Shown in pieces: positions 11,901 through 27,200 of a stretch of 64,000 nucleotides of DNA (position 1 is the first letter of the stretch; every line of letters begins with the position of its first letter). This DNA is from Eledone cirrhosa. Its lineage: Eukaryota > Mollusca > Cephalopoda > Octopoda > Eledonidae. Under the pieces are notes generated by a model that was not told the DNA's origin, did not search any database, and was given only the letters and a program-made list of their open reading frames with translations. The stretch is from assembly GCA_964016885.1 (NCBI GenBank), contig OZ024743.1, positions 120,284,287 through 120,348,286 of the forward strand, read 5' to 3'. Position numbers and translations under genes: made by a program.

Positions 11901-14900
11901 TCTGCATCAAGGCCCATTTTTCACTGCCATGTAGCATTTTAATTTACATGGCTGAACTGGTACATCATCATCATCATCATCACCGTTTTACGTCCATTCT
12001 TCCACACTAGCATGGGTTAGACGGGTTGTTCTGTTGTGGGCTGTGCCAGGTCGGGTGACCTTGTCTTGCTCATACGGGAACTGATTTGGCTTGATTTCTA
12101 CAGCTGGATGCCCTTCCTAACACCAACCTCATTTACAGTGTGGGCTGGGTGCTTTTTTGCCGTGACACCTCCACGACCACTTTGTAGTGGGAGGGGATGG
12201 GAGCATATTGTCTATATGCTTCAGCGTCAGCTTGTTCCCATGGGAAGTCGGGTCTTCTGTATTACTGCGTGATGCCAGAGGTCACGGTCCTGTGTCATCG
12301 CTTTTGAGAGGTGCAATTGGGTAAGGTCAGCTTTTATCACCTCATCCCAGGTCTTCTTGGATCTCCCCACTCTATAGCTTCCATCGATTTTTAGTGCTCT
12401 GCACCTTTTTATGCATCACATGTTCATACCAACGCAACCTCCTCTCCTGCACACAGCATTTGATTCCTCTTATGCTCAGTCCTTCTCTCAGTTTGTTTAT
12501 GCTTTGCCGTTTGCATATATTACTATTACACATCCATCGGAACATGCAAGTTTCGTTTCTTTCTAATCTATGCAAGTCTTCTACACGCAGCGCCCAGGTC
12601 TCACTCCCAGGTAACATTGCTGTTCGTATACACGCATCAAACATAAAAAGAGACAAAATTTTGTGAAAACTTTTGTTACAGCTAGAAGAAAGTTTTGTTC
12701 ATATGGATAGTAGCAGATGTATATTTGAGTGAAACTGAGGATAATTCTATGATGTAGGATATAGTGGATTTAATTAGATCCGGGTTTATAAGATAGTGCA
12801 ATTCAGAAAATTTTCAATTTTTTGTGATGGTGTTATATCTAATACAGATTGTAGATTGTAGTAGAAAGATTTTCAAATTCGACAGATGAGATGGTGATAA
12901 CAACTTTGTTACCATATTTCTCATGAAAGACACCATCTATAAAGTTTAGATCATTTTGCAAATAATCAAGAATTTGGTGGGGAGTTAGTAACTTTCTCAT
13001 TATAAAGCTGTTGTTTGGAAAACAATTTAACAAAGGTTCTAATGTGAAACTATTACGGAAGGTTTTTAGATAAATACAAATACTTTAAAACAAACAGTTT
13101 TGTATTGTAGAACCAGTGGTGATTTCAGATTATTTTTATCAAAAATGTTAAGTGTTCTGTTACTAGACTGTTTCCAGTATTTTATCCATCAGTAGAAATA
13201 GTAATAAAGATAACAATGTCATTGTTAGATTCCCTTTTCTTAAATTAAATCTAGTTGTAACAAATGTTTCCTCTAGATTTTGTCTCCCTTTATGCTTCTC
13301 TACCAGTTTCACCATTTGTGGACAACTTGTCAATATCTTATTTGTATGGTATATCTTTGTCTATCTTCACTGGATATAGACTAACTGTTATCAATAATGG
13401 TGAAAAAATTCCTTTTTTTTATACAGGTATGTTGTCAAGTAGTTTTCTTTTTTACAGGCACGTTGTCAAATAATTTTTTTTACACTATACTATACTTATT
13501 AAAAATAATTGTTTCTACTTTTGGCACAAGGCCAGCAATTACCCAGTACATTACTGGTACTTTATTTTATCGACCCTGTAAAGATGAAAGGCAAAGTTAA
13601 CCTCGATGGGATTTGAACTCAAACCGTAAAGGGACGTAACTATGCTAGAAAGCATGGCATCCGACCCTCTACCGATACTGCCAATTCACTGCCTTCAAAA
13701 TAATGTTGACCTGTTATCTGTGAAGAACTAGGGTTGACCTTTATATGAGATACATGAAAAAATCTGAATTTTTTAGCAAAAAATAGATGATTGACTTTTA
13801 CATGCATATATATGGTATATATAGAAGGAAAGATTCTTGACTGGTTGCTTTAGACATCAGCATATTAAGTGATCTGAGACAAATACCAAAGGTGGAGAAT
13901 GCACATACAAAAATATATATTAGCATACCATTAATCGTGTGTATCCAGTTTAGAAGAAGTACACTGTATCTCTGTGTGTCGTAAAAAGAGATTAAAAGGG
14001 TTAGTGTAAGGAAGGGCATCTGGATGTAAACATTGCCTCAAAATGTCCTGTCCAACTTACGTCCAAAAATGATGATGATGCCAACATGAAAATGACAAAG
14101 ACCACATTATTTAAAGTTTATAGAGCCACTGCCAACAGGGGCTGCATCCTTATGTACATGTTATAACTTAAGGTTTCTAAAAGTTGCCCATCTTTCACAT
14201 CCTTTCTTCCCATGTCAAATTGAGTCTTTGTGACCGTTTCTTATTTTAATATGTCGATGTTTCCATATTTCCCTGTTGTAGATTGTAATTGAGTGTATAT
14301 GTCTTCTCTAGATTTTTTTCTCCTCTAACATTTATTGATTTGTTTTGTAACTAATAGTTATTATCTATAGTGTGTTTAAACAAAACACAATAACTGAATT
14401 GCTTCTCTGCCCTGGATGCTTTTTAAAGCATTTCTATCTCTCCTTAAACAATGACCTAGCTTGTACCAGTAAAATTTTGAAGTTAGATGTGATTATATAA
14501 TACACCCTGTCAGGTGGAGTGCCAGTGCCATGATAAAACATACCTAGCATATGCTATGAAGTGATTGGTGTTAAGAAAGGCATTCCATTTAGCCTTAGAA
14601 ACTATGTCAGAATGGAATGTATGAACAAGACACAGTCATCTGATATGTCTGACTTCAATCTGGATGTAAAACAGTGATGTTAGATGTGTAGTATAAAGTA
14701 GTAGCATACACTGTATATTCAATGATGTAGATGTAGAACTGAAAGAGCAAGTTTATGCTCCTTGTATTGGGAAAGCTTACGGATAGTTTAATTATTTGTA
14801 ACATTAAGGAACAGTAAGGAACAGTAAGGTGGAGGAGTCAATTAAGGCCAAAAAGCAGGCTTGGAAAGTATGGCGGGATGGGGGAAGTAGAGAAGACTAT

Positions 14901-17900
14901 CAAGTGGCCAGGAGGGAAGCTAGGAGACAAGTGTACTTTGCAAGAAGGGAAGCAGAGGAAAGAAAGTTCAAGCATGTTCTACAACGTGAGGACCAAAAAC
15001 GTGAGGTGTTCAGGATTGCCAGGCAATGTGTCAAGGAAAACCGTGATATTGTCGGGGAGAAGTGTGTGCTTAATGATGATGGCATACTTGCCATCACCGA
15101 CGCTGATAAGAAGGTAGCTTGGAAGTGTCACTACGAAAGGCTTCTAAATGAGGAGAACAAATGGGAGAAAGACAGTCTCCCCCAGATCGATCCAATAGAG
15201 GGACCAGCAGTGTTAGTTGAAGGTAGTATAATAAGTAAGGCAATCAAAGATATGAAGACGGGTAAGGCGGCTGGGCCTTCGGAAATAGTTGCTGAGATGC
15301 TGAAGGCATCTGGTTCGGTGGGACACACCATGGTCACCCGGATAGTTAACCAAGTCGTACAGAATGGGGTTGTTCCGAAGGAATGGCGTAGCAGCATCAT
15401 CGTTAACTGCTATAAGGGAAAAGGAGATGCCCTAGATAGGAGTAACTATAGAGGCATTAAATTAATCGACCAGGTCATGAAGGTCACGGAAAAAGTAATA
15501 GCGCAACTAATCAGAGAGAGAATTGATCTAGATGAAATGCAGTTCGGGTTTGTGTCAGGCAAAAGTACCACAGACGCTCTTTTCATTGTACGACAACTAC
15601 AGGAGAAGTACCTAGCTAAAAGTAAACCCCTATACTTAGCTTTCGTCGACTTGGAGAAAGCCTTCGACAGAGTCCCCCGTTCCATTATCTGGTGGTCTCT
15701 TAGAAAACTAGGTGTTGACGAATGGCTTGTGAGAGCTATACAAGCCATGTATAAAGAAACAGTCAGTAAGGTTAGAATTAACAACGAATATAGTGAAGAG
15801 TTTAGCGTAAAAGTTGGTGTCCATCAGGGCTCTGTTCTTAGCCCCCTACTATTTATTATTGCCCTTCAGGCTATAACAGAGGAGTTCAAGACCGGCTGCC
15901 CATGGGAACTCCTATACGCAGATGATCTAACGCTCATAGCTGAATCAATGACCGAACTAGAGAAGAAATTCCAAACATGGAAGCACGGCCTAGAATCAAA
16001 AGGCCTTAAAATTAACCTGGCTAAGACTAAAGTTCTAGTTTGTAGGAAAGAAAATAAGGCGGCGGTCCCATCTGGGAAATGGCCATGCTCAGTGTGCAGG
16101 AAAGGCGTAGGTAGAAACTCCATTTTATGTCCCAAATGCAAAGTATGGGTGCATAAAAGATGTAATGGGATCACAGGTAAGCTAACTAAGAACATAGATT
16201 TTACATGTGGCCGGTGCTCTGGTGCAATAAGTAGCAGCAAGTGCCCACAAAATACTAGCTCCTTCAACTGCGCAGAGGGTTCTATAGAAATAGTGGACAG
16301 CTTCCGTTATCTGGGTGACAAAATCAGCAGTGGGGGAGGGTGCTCTGAAAGTACAGTAGCTAGAGTCAGAACTGGATGGAAAAAGTTCAGAGAGCTTATA
16401 CCACTATTAGCCGCTAGAGGGTTCTCCCTAAAAATGAAAGGCAGGTTATACGATGCCTGCATACGAACAGCAATGCTGCATGGCAGTGAGACCTGGGCAT
16501 TGTGTGCAGAGGATATACGCAGACTAGAGAGGAACGAAGCTTGCATGCTCCGCTGGATGTGCAATAGTAATATATGTGAACGGCAAAGCATAAACGAACT
16601 AAGGAAAAAATTAGAAATAAGAGGGATCAGATGTTGTTTACTCGAGAGAAGGCTACGTTGGTACGGTCACGTGATGCGCATGAAAGACGACAGCTGTATA
16701 ACAAAGTGCAGGGCAATAAAGATAGACGGTAGCCACGGAGTAGGCAGACCCAGAAAAACATGGGACGAGCTGATAAATTCCGACCTCACACGCTTACACC
16801 TCTCCAAGACAATGTCACTGGACCGAGACCTTTGGCGGTACTCAGTAATAGAGAAGACCCGCCTTACCTAAATACAAAGTAAAAACCTACTACAGTCAGT
16901 AGGCATCTCTATCAAAACACCCCCCCGTCCCACCACCTCCACCCCACCCACACCGCCCCTTTCAATGTAAAGTTATGTTGGTCCCACAACATCCAGGCCG
17001 AAACAAATGAGATCGTGTAGGTGTCACGACAAAAAACACACAGTCCACGCTGTAAATGTGGCTGTGTAGGCAACACGGTAAAAACCTCCCAGCCCCACAC
17101 TGTAAATGTGGTTGGTGTTAGGAAGGGCATCCAGCTGTAGAAAACCCGCCAGACAGTCCACGCTGTAATGTGGCCGTGTAGGCAACACGGTAAATACCTC
17201 CCAGCCCCACACTGTAAATGTGGTTGGTGTTAGGAAGGGCATCCAGCTGTAGAACACCCGCCAGACAGTCCACGCTGTAATGTGGCCGTGTAGGCAACAC
17301 GGTAAAAACCTCCCAGCCCCACACTGTAAATGTGGTTGGTGTTAGGAAGGGCATCCAACTGTAGAAAACTCGCCAGACAGTCCTATGCGAGCAAGACAAC
17401 CACTCTTGCCTCAAGTGGGAAAACCCCCGTCCAAACCCATGCAAGCGTGGAACACGGACGCTAAACCTGATGATGATGATGATGATGATGATTAACTTCA
17501 GAGAAATCAATCAGATTTACATAACATAGAAAGCTAGTTTAGAGGATTGATAAGTGTGGATCATTGGATCTGATACACTACTCAATTTAACTCGACCTCC
17601 TTGACCCCCTTGCAATAGCAGCCAAGTCTTCCTGATATCATGCCCTGCTATTTTAGAAAATGATACATTGGATAATATGGTCCCAGATAGACTATGTCTA
17701 AATAATATGATAGGATAGTTTTAGCTGGAATATCTTTAATTATTGGTGTTTGATTAGGGTTCTTTCAAATATAACCAATAACAACAATATCATCACCAGG
17801 CCTGTAGGTGCCTTTACCAGAGTTCACTTTGTTGCAAGCATTTTGAATAGGCCTCCAGTTCTCTCTCTATGCATGTTTTTCATACAGATGTTTTGCCTAA

Positions 17901-20900
17901 ACTTTGACTGCATCAGTTTCATTTGCGCAGGTAGAACTGCAATGATCATGAGCATTGTTTCTCACCTTCTGCTTAGCTTATAAAAAACATTTGAGAAATT
18001 CAAAAGGTTGCAAGATAGGTTACTATTGAAGTTAATTTAGCATGAGAGGAATGGAAGGAAAGGAATTAAAAATATATATAATTAGATACAAAGTTTAAAG
18101 GCTTTTTAAATTTTCATGCAGTTCTTCAATCTCAATATCCGTAGAAAAGCAGAAGCCGTGTGAGAATTCCAGAGAGCTGCAGTTCTGAAAAGAGGGGATT
18201 GGAATAAATGTTGAGTTTAGATAACATGCAAGTCTACACATGACTGTCTCTCCTCTATTATATTCTATCAGCGATTGAAGAACTACTTCAGAAAATATGA
18301 AAACACCATGGTTTCAACAACTACAACAAAAACAGATACCAACAAACTTAGTCACTCTGAAATAAAAAAAAAATCACTAGTAAAGAACAGTCTACTATAT
18401 CACAATGTTCATTTTTGAAGTAGACTTAACATCCACCCAATTTAACTCTTTTGATACCAAACACATGAAACTGCAACTGGTTCTATGACACAAACTTATT
18501 CATTTTAAAGTGTTTATCATCATCATCATCATCATCGTTTAATGTCTATCTTCCATGCTGGCATGGGTTAGACAGTTTTGTTCCATTTGATGCGGCAATG
18601 TTTATCCAAAATACTTCCATCATAATCTTATGTAAGAACCTTTGTTAAGTTATGTTCTAAACACCAGCTTAATATTGAGAAAGTTATGTTACTAAATCCC
18701 TCTAAATTTTTGATTATTTAAAAAATTATTTGAAAATTCCATAGACAGTGTCTTTCATTAGAAATACAATGTGGTGACACTGATTATTAGAAGGTACGAG
18801 TAGAAAATGTCTCTCAGCAGAAGTCCATGGCTAGAACCTGTTGGTAATACCTTTGGAGGCTGTCCACCCTTGCATGATTTTTTAAATTCTTTTCTCCCAG
18901 TTCATCAATAATTTAATCAAAGTTAATAATCTAGCTATTCTAAGTGAATTCTCATGATTCAGAACTAAATTCAGTTAATGAACACATTTGGTAAATTGTC
19001 TTTTATTTTCTTTCTTTAGATGTGATATATAAATTATATGAAATATGAGTTTTAAAAAAAAGCATACAAGCTTTTGAAAATAATTTTATTCAGTAAACTT
19101 TTTTAAAAATACAATTCTCTTTTTTATAGGTACAATGGTCATTACTTTTTAACAACCTTGATATATTCTGTATTATTGGGTTTTCTTGGAATGGATCGGT
19201 TTTGTTTGGGACATACAGGTTGGTATCAGAATTTTCATTTTAATGATTTTTTTTATTTAATCCTTTTAAAACCAATCCACACGGGTTCTATGAAACAAAC
19301 CATTTTAAAGGGTTCCTATTTAAATTTAAACCAGCAAATTGGCAGCGTCGTTAGAACATCAGATAGAATGCTTTGCGTTTCTGCTCTCTGAGTTCAAATC
19401 TTGCCAAAGTCAGCTTTACTTTTCATCCATTCAAAGTGGATAAGAAAAGTACCAGTCTAGTACTGGTATCAATTCTTCTTCTATATCTCTTTTTCACTTC
19501 CATTCTTTCACTCATTCTCTCTATCTTTCTCTGGAAGAAATCAGCTATATTCAGACCTAGAGAAGAGATGGGTTCCACCAGGTTTTAAAATGCCCTAGAA
19601 ACACCATATGTCAATATTGCACCCTTATTATATCCCCAGGAATTGTGAAACCATAAATGCATGTATTTTAATTTAAACCTTCCAACATATTTTGACTTAA
19701 AAACCTTTTATTAAATTATATTACAACTACCATGTTAATGAAATAATTAATTATTTTAGGAGATCCATCCAATTTCTTCAATAATTAATTCAAATATTAG
19801 TGTATTTTATTATAGATATGCTGTAAAAGGGTTAATTTTTTTAAATTAGATTACTATGACAGTTCTACTTTACATTCTAAAAGATATAAATCATATATTT
19901 AGTATGCCCAACTACCAGTATCTAGTATCAGTATTTAGTATCTACCAGTTATAGAGCAATAACATGCAAACCACAGAGCTGGTATAACCAAATAAGTAGA
20001 ACCTCTGAAAATATGCAGAATAAGTGCATCATCATCATCATCACCATCACCTCATCATTGTTTAACATATTTTTCCCTACTTGTTTTGGTTAGATGGGTT
20101 GTCATGTTATAAGACAAGTCAGGTCAGATGACCATATATGAATCTGTATTTTGGCTTGGTTCTTATCGCTGGTCACCCTTAATAATGGTTTCTGATTTTA
20201 TGCGCAAGGTCAGCAATTTTGGGGAAGGGAAAGTCGATTAAATCGACCCCAGTCCATTACTGTTGCTTTATTTTATCTACTACACAAGGATGTGATGGGA
20301 AGGCTCACCTTGGCGGGATTTGAACTGAGAATGTAAAGGGCCGTAACTATATGCTGCAAAGCATGTTGTCCAGTATTCTATCCATACCTCAAATCCACCA
20401 CCTTGGTCACCCTTAATAAAGGTTTCTAATTTAGGCACAAGGCCAGCAATTTTTTGGTTGGGTAAGGGAAAGTCGATTAAATAGACTCCAGTGCATGACT
20501 GGTACTTTATTTTATCGACCTGGTAAGGATGAAAGGCAAAGCTAACCTCGGTCAGATTTGGTCACCGTGTGGAATGCATATACTGAGAAAATCCCAGGTT
20601 TATTACATTTCTGTTTTAGGATAAAATTTCCATATGAATCGGATAAAAATATATATTATCTTTTTCAGTTAATCAGAAATTCCATCATTTTAAACCATTA
20701 CTGAAATGAGTGACCATGTCCAAAATTGAGTTTTGGCTGGCTCATACTTATCTTTCCTTGCAAGATATGTTTTCAGAGCAATGTAGTATTTTCTTTGTCA
20801 ATGAGCTCAACTGTTGGCATAGCCACAGTTTTCTGTTAGGCCAATGTAAGACATAGTACTACATTTTTTTTTTATCAGTTGTAATGGTATGATACATGTT

Positions 20901-23900
20901 GTTATTTATGCATAAGTTATCCTAGATATCTATGCCATCTGCCAGTTTACTCGTCTGTCTTTACACATGCCTTCCAAAGCTCTCAATACATCATTAGTGT
21001 TCTGAGATCTCCTACACTATCCACTCTGGTATCTTCCAGCAGGCTATCTATCAATGTAATATTCCATGTAGTCATTTTAATTTCTGCACATATACTGCAT
21101 AGTATTAAGATATTTTTATATATATTTATATATTCTTCTGTATATATGTGTAATGTATAGGGATTGTACTTGTACCACATTAAAATACACCCTCTACACT
21201 CTGTAAAATGGTAGAGCTAGTAACAGAATAAAATGCACCCAGTACACTCTGTAAGTGGTAGTGCTGGTGCCATGACAAAATACACTCAGTGCACTCTATA
21301 AGAGGGAGTGCTGGTGCCATGATAAAATGCACCCAATACAATTTGTAAAGTAGTTGGCATTAGGAAGGTCATCCAGTTGTAGAAACCATGCCAAATATGA
21401 CACATATGAGCAAGATGTAGTTACCTGACCCATCTAGTCACAGACTGCCAACTTGTCCAATCCATGTCAGCATGGAAAACAGACATAAAATGATGATGGT
21501 GATGATGATAATGATTTCATATCTCTTTATTAGTATCATTCCATATGATCATTTCAATGTTGCACAATATACTGCTGGCATATTTATCTCAACATATCAG
21601 GAAAAAAATGTTCAAAAAAGAAATTATGATTATAGATAACAACCGGTGGTTATGTCAAATTTTGAAAAATATATATTGATACAGTAAAACAATTAGATAA
21701 AATAAAGTAAGGTAATGAAATTTATAAAAAAATAATAACATAATGGTTTCTGATTTAGGCATAAGGCCAATGATTTTTTGGAAAAGGGAACGTTGATTAA
21801 ATCGACTCCAGTGCATTTCTGGTACTTTATTTTATCAACCCCATAAGGATGCAAAGCAAAGCAAACCTCTGCGGCATTTGAACTCAGAACGTAAAGAGCC
21901 ATAACTCTATGCTGTTAAGTTGTCTGATGCTCTACTGATTCTGCCAAGGGACAAAGTTAAAATAAATAAATAAATAAATAAATAAATAACTACAAATTGA
22001 AAAGTCTTCAAATATAAACGAAATGTAGGTAGGTATGTATGGACCTGTAACTCCTGAGGGAGCCATAGGAGCATTGTAATGACATACATCTTGAGCGTAT
22101 TTATACCTGACCGAACCCATCCTCTCTCCAAGATGAATACAGCTGAGAGAGGAGAGAGAAGGAAAATCGACCCAATACTGTACTGGTACTTTTTTTTTAT
22201 CAACCTCAAAAGACTGAATGGCAAAGTTGACCTCGATGGCATTTGAACTCAGCATGCAGAGGTTATATAAATGTTTTGTTTAACATCTGTCCATAAATCA
22301 TTGAGTAGTGAATTAGCAAGAGTTTTTACAAAGTGATGCAGATATTACAGGATATCAGAGTTTAACAGCATCCGATTGTTTTGGAGCCTTTGTGTTGTTC
22401 AATATAAATTTTTCCTAACAATCAGCTTTAGCTTTGCTTTCTCTGTAGCGCTGTTCAGAAAAAAAACATATACTGCAAAGCATTCTATCCAACATTCTAA
22501 TGATTTGCCAATTTGCTGCCATATAAACAAAATATAAATGACTAAATAAATGAATGCATGAATTATATTATAAAATCAGTAAGGTATTGGTGAGAAAATG
22601 AATAAAACCCTAATTATCAGAGATCTGGTCAGGCACATGTGATTATGTTTCCTAGTTAATTGGTTGATCATAAAATATGCTAGTTCATTTTGTGCAGATG
22701 TCTTTCGTAATTCTTGTTCTAGATATGTATAGTAATTGTAGGTAGTGTGAAATAAATATCAATTCCAGCTTGACCCCGTACATTGTAGCTGCATCTGAGT
22801 ACACACACATTACATATATATGCATGCACAGTATATTTAATGCACATCTAGGTTTCTATCATCTACAGTTTCCACTCATTTTGATTGTCCTGCATTTCTT
22901 TATACAGCTATCATTCCCCATAAGCATTACGCACTTGTATTAATATAGTCTTCTCTTTTGCTCACTACATATCATTTCTTTTTTATCCAGTTTTTTTTCA
23001 ACTCATTTGGTTTTTGTTGTTCATGTACACTAACATGACACATCTACTGAAGCATGCTCACTTCATTTATTTTTAAATCTTTGCAAATCCTCTGTTTTCC
23101 ATGTTCATGCTTTGCTATCATACCTCATTGCATTTCTTATATAGGTATCATAGAATCTACCCTTTACTCTGAGAGAGAAAACCTTTGTTGCTAGCAAACT
23201 TAGTAGCTCCCTGAAACTTTCTACCTTTTTACTCTAGCTATTATGGCTTTAGAACACTTACTTCCACTGCCAATTGGTCACCTAGATAACAAAAGCTATC
23301 ATCTACTTCTAGGGAAATGTGTGCTTTTAGTGTTTAATGCTTTTGTGCATCTGTTGCCTATGGACTCTACTCTAGCCTGCTTGTGATCCCACTACATTAC
23401 ATGAGCATCCATAGTTTACACTGGGGGCATCATATAGAATTCCTACTCCTTTCACTTCTTTCCTTTTTCTTGGGTAAAGTCATTTCCTTAATGATATCAG
23501 AGTTCTGTCTTTTTTCCTGCTTACTAAAACTTTAGTCTTTGGTAAATTTACTTTCAGGATATTTGCTTCCATATCAAGAACTTCTGCTCTAAATCTACTA
23601 TAGATTCAGCTATAAGAATTAAGTTGTTGGCATATAGGAATTACCACAGATAGCTTGTTTTAAACTCCTATATTGTAGCCTGGCGAGAATAAAATCTATC
23701 TGGCTTATGTTTTCACCTGATTGGTAGGTGATTTGGCCACTGCCTGCTTTCCTGATGTTTATATTACAAATGGTTATGTCATTTGTATGACAGAACTCTA
23801 CACCAAAGTCATAATTTCCATGCACACCATGGAAACAGTCATGGTGCTGCCTGACATGCCATTGAAAATCACCAGCCAAAATAATGATGTAATTGTCATT

Positions 23901-24220
23901 TGTTATTGAGTTAGTCTACATGAAGGCCTCATAGAAGTGATCCCTCTGTTTGTCAGCTTGACCAGTTTGTGGGCCATATGCAGCAAAATTGATGTTGTTG
24001 TTTATAACCAGCTGCATACAGATGGTTATATATATATATATCATCATCATCATACACACACACACACACACACACACGTTTTTTCTTGCCCAACATTTTG
24101 TCAATTTTTTCCTCTTCTCAGTCTTCTCTATCACCCTGTTTCTTTTATTTCTCATTTTATCTTCTGATGAAAGACTGTCTGAAACATTAAAACTCTTTCC
24201 TTACTATATCAAGTGTTAAA

Positions 24221-24254
<34 letters not shown>

Positions 24255-27200
24255 TGTAGTGGGATCACAGGTAAACTGTCTAAGAACGTAGATTTTATAT
24301 GAGGTCGATGCTCAGGTGCAATAAGTAGCAAGTGTCCACAGGATACTAGCTTCTTCTATTGCCCAGATGGTTCTATAGAACTAGTGGACACTTTCCGTTA
24401 CCTGGGTGACAAAATCAGTAGTGGTGGAGAGTGCTCTGAAAGTACAGTAGCCAGAGTCAGAACGGGATGGAAAAAGTTCAGAGAGCTTATACCGCTGTTG
24501 GCCACAAAAGGTTTCTCTCTAAAAATGAAAGGCAGATTATATGATACCTGTATACAAACAGCAATGCTACATGGCAGTAAGACATGGGCATTGCATGCAG
24601 AGGACCTGCGTAGACTGGAAAGGAACAAAGCTTGCATGCTCCGCTGGATGTGTAATAGTAATATACGTGAACGGCAAAGCATAAATGAACTAAGTGAGAA
24701 ATTAGGAATAAGAGGGATCAGTTGCTGTTTACTTGAGAGAAGACTACGTTGGTATGGTCACGTGATGCACATGAAAGATGACAGTTGTATAAAACAGTGC
24801 AAGGTGATCAAAATTGATGGTAGTTACGGAGTAGGTAGACCCAGAAAAACTTGGGACGATTTGATAAATTCCGACCTTACACACTTACACCTCTCTAAGA
24901 CAATGTCACTGGACCGAGATCTTTGGCGCTACACAGTAATACAGAAGACCCGCCTTGCCTATGTACAAAGCGAAACCTACAGTCAGTAGGTATCTCTTAA
25001 CCAAATATACACCCCAATCCACTACCCCTACCCTATCCTCCCACTCCCACTAACACCACCCTCTCTCTGTAAAGTTGGTACCACAACATCCAGTTCAAAT
25101 AAATGAGATAGAAATTGAGATCGTGTAGGTGACATGACAAAAAAAACACACAGTCTACGCTGTAATGTGGCCGTGTAGGTAACACGGTAAATAGTTCCCA
25201 GTTCCACACTGTAAATGTGGTTGGTGTTAGGAAGGGCATCCAGCCGTAGAAAACCTGCCAGATAGTCCTATATGAGTGAGACACGGTCACCCGACCAACC
25301 TTGCCTCAAGTGGGACAACTCCCATCTAACCCATGTTAGTGTGGAAGATAGACGTTAAATGAAGATGATGATAATGATGATATATATATCTTTATTGTAA
25401 GGTATCGTTTTGCTGTGTTGTTTTCCGTTTATTTGATAAAGGGGGATACCTTACTCTAAGAACTTTTCCTGCAGCTGTATGATGTCAAAGAACATATCTG
25501 TTCCCCTATCAGATCTAAATATGTAGATTCTGGTACTATGATGAAACTTTGTGTCTGCAATATTATCAACAGCCACTAATAAAGATAGACCTTGAAAGTT
25601 GCCACAGTTTGACTTGACACCTTTTCTCTTGAACAGAGAAATCACTATTGCATCGCTTCAATCTTGTGGAGTTGGTAATCAATTAAACACATTGGCAGTC
25701 AGTGTGTTTTCTGAATTGATTTGTTTAATGATAGCTTTTACTTCTATGTAAGGATTATTAGCCATTTTCTCATCGATTGTAACTAGGTTATAAAAAAATC
25801 TGTGAAGTTTTTTGTCTGTCACATTTGAAAACCTTCAGTATCACAATTGAAGATGAACCCATCTTTGGAGGAGAGAGGATCAGTAGTTGATTGGCAAGGA
25901 CCAAATATCCATTTTAACAAGCTGTGCATTGTTTTGGTGTCCCTTTTCTAAAAAACTAGTTGAATGTCTGTGGTTATACTCTACCATCTCAGGTTCATTA
26001 TGGTGCTTTGGCAGTTTTTCTATCTTCAAGTATTCCTTTCCAGACAAATTAGAATCAAGCAACTTCTGCTTGATGTCTAAAAACATAGATATTCTTGAAT
26101 TATTATCATCGAACCATTCTTGGTGTTTCTGTATCCGGAAGCCTAGAAAATTAGCAGAGGTTATATAAACATTTTGTTTAACATCTGTCCATAAACCATT
26201 GAGTGGTGAATTAGCAAGAGTTTTTACAAAGTGATGCAGATTTTACAGGATATCAGATTTTAACAGCATTCGATTGTTTTGGAGCCTTTGCGTTGTTCAA
26301 TATAAATTTTTCCTAACAATCGGTTTTAACTTTGCTTTCTCTGTAGTGCTGTTCAGAAAAAAAATCACTACTAAGAAACTGCCAAGATTACCAACAAACA
26401 CAACTATAACTAAGCACACATCATAGCTATTTGTCTCTTGTTCAACACAATTATAACCTAATCATGTTGATGGAGTAGAGCCACACACTTGTGTTTTTTA
26501 AGGGTGTTATGGGGAAACATATCTCCCAGTTTAACACTACTCTCTGGTCCATGGGTACTTTTAGTGGAATTCACTCTGTTGCAAGCATTTGGATCAAACT
26601 CATAACTGGGGACCTCTCAATTCACTATTGCCTGTTTTACTTTCCCATGATAAAAAATAACAAATCTTTCTCTTCACTAATGTCCATGGATTTTATTCAA
26701 ACCTAGACTCTACCCACTTGCAAACCCCACATCATATTCCTTACTGAGACACAAATCTCTCGACTTCTATCTATGGTCCATCTCTGTTGTCTAAGCTACA
26801 TTCATTACTCCAGCCTCTCTGTGAATGTTGGTATCTGTGTATATGTAGATTTTACACACCCTGTTGAATTTTTTGACAAAATAGTATTTTGCCTATCACT
26901 TAATCTATAGAACTTAGTTACAACAGGCATTAAAATCATCAGACAGGAATTTTGTTATTAGTCATAGTAGAGGGTCTGGCTTTTCTGAGACTCACAAAAT
27001 ATAAAATAAAGATTTTTTTTCTTTGAGTAAAGAGTTGGTGTGTTAATAAGAAAGGTCACATGTCATTTGCAAGACAGAGTTTAATAATTCAGTCACCCAT
27101 ATTGAATGGCATCTCATCCAGTTTTTTACCTAGGTTCTTCCTGTTTGCAAAGCCAACATTGCATGCACAATTTTCATTTGTCAGGTTACCGACTCAAGAG

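Larger units (their letters stand above)
9871..19129 (+). other. TM2D2 intron 3
   Basis: 9.26 kb. It holds an RT fragment (minus), the 3' end of a PHD-finger LINE (minus), a large PHD-finger LINE in sense orientation, and several SINEs. The stretch 12660-13500 is unremarkable, as is 14090-14500. A short sequence near 17796-17850 resembles 26540-26595 and may be a small dispersed repeat. Confidence 0.85.

Noticed and set aside
17024..17510. Minus-strand ORFs with repeated [16 protein letters not shown]
   Set aside because: Translation of the triplicated LINE 3' UTR; the peptide recurs wherever the tail occurs and has no other support.
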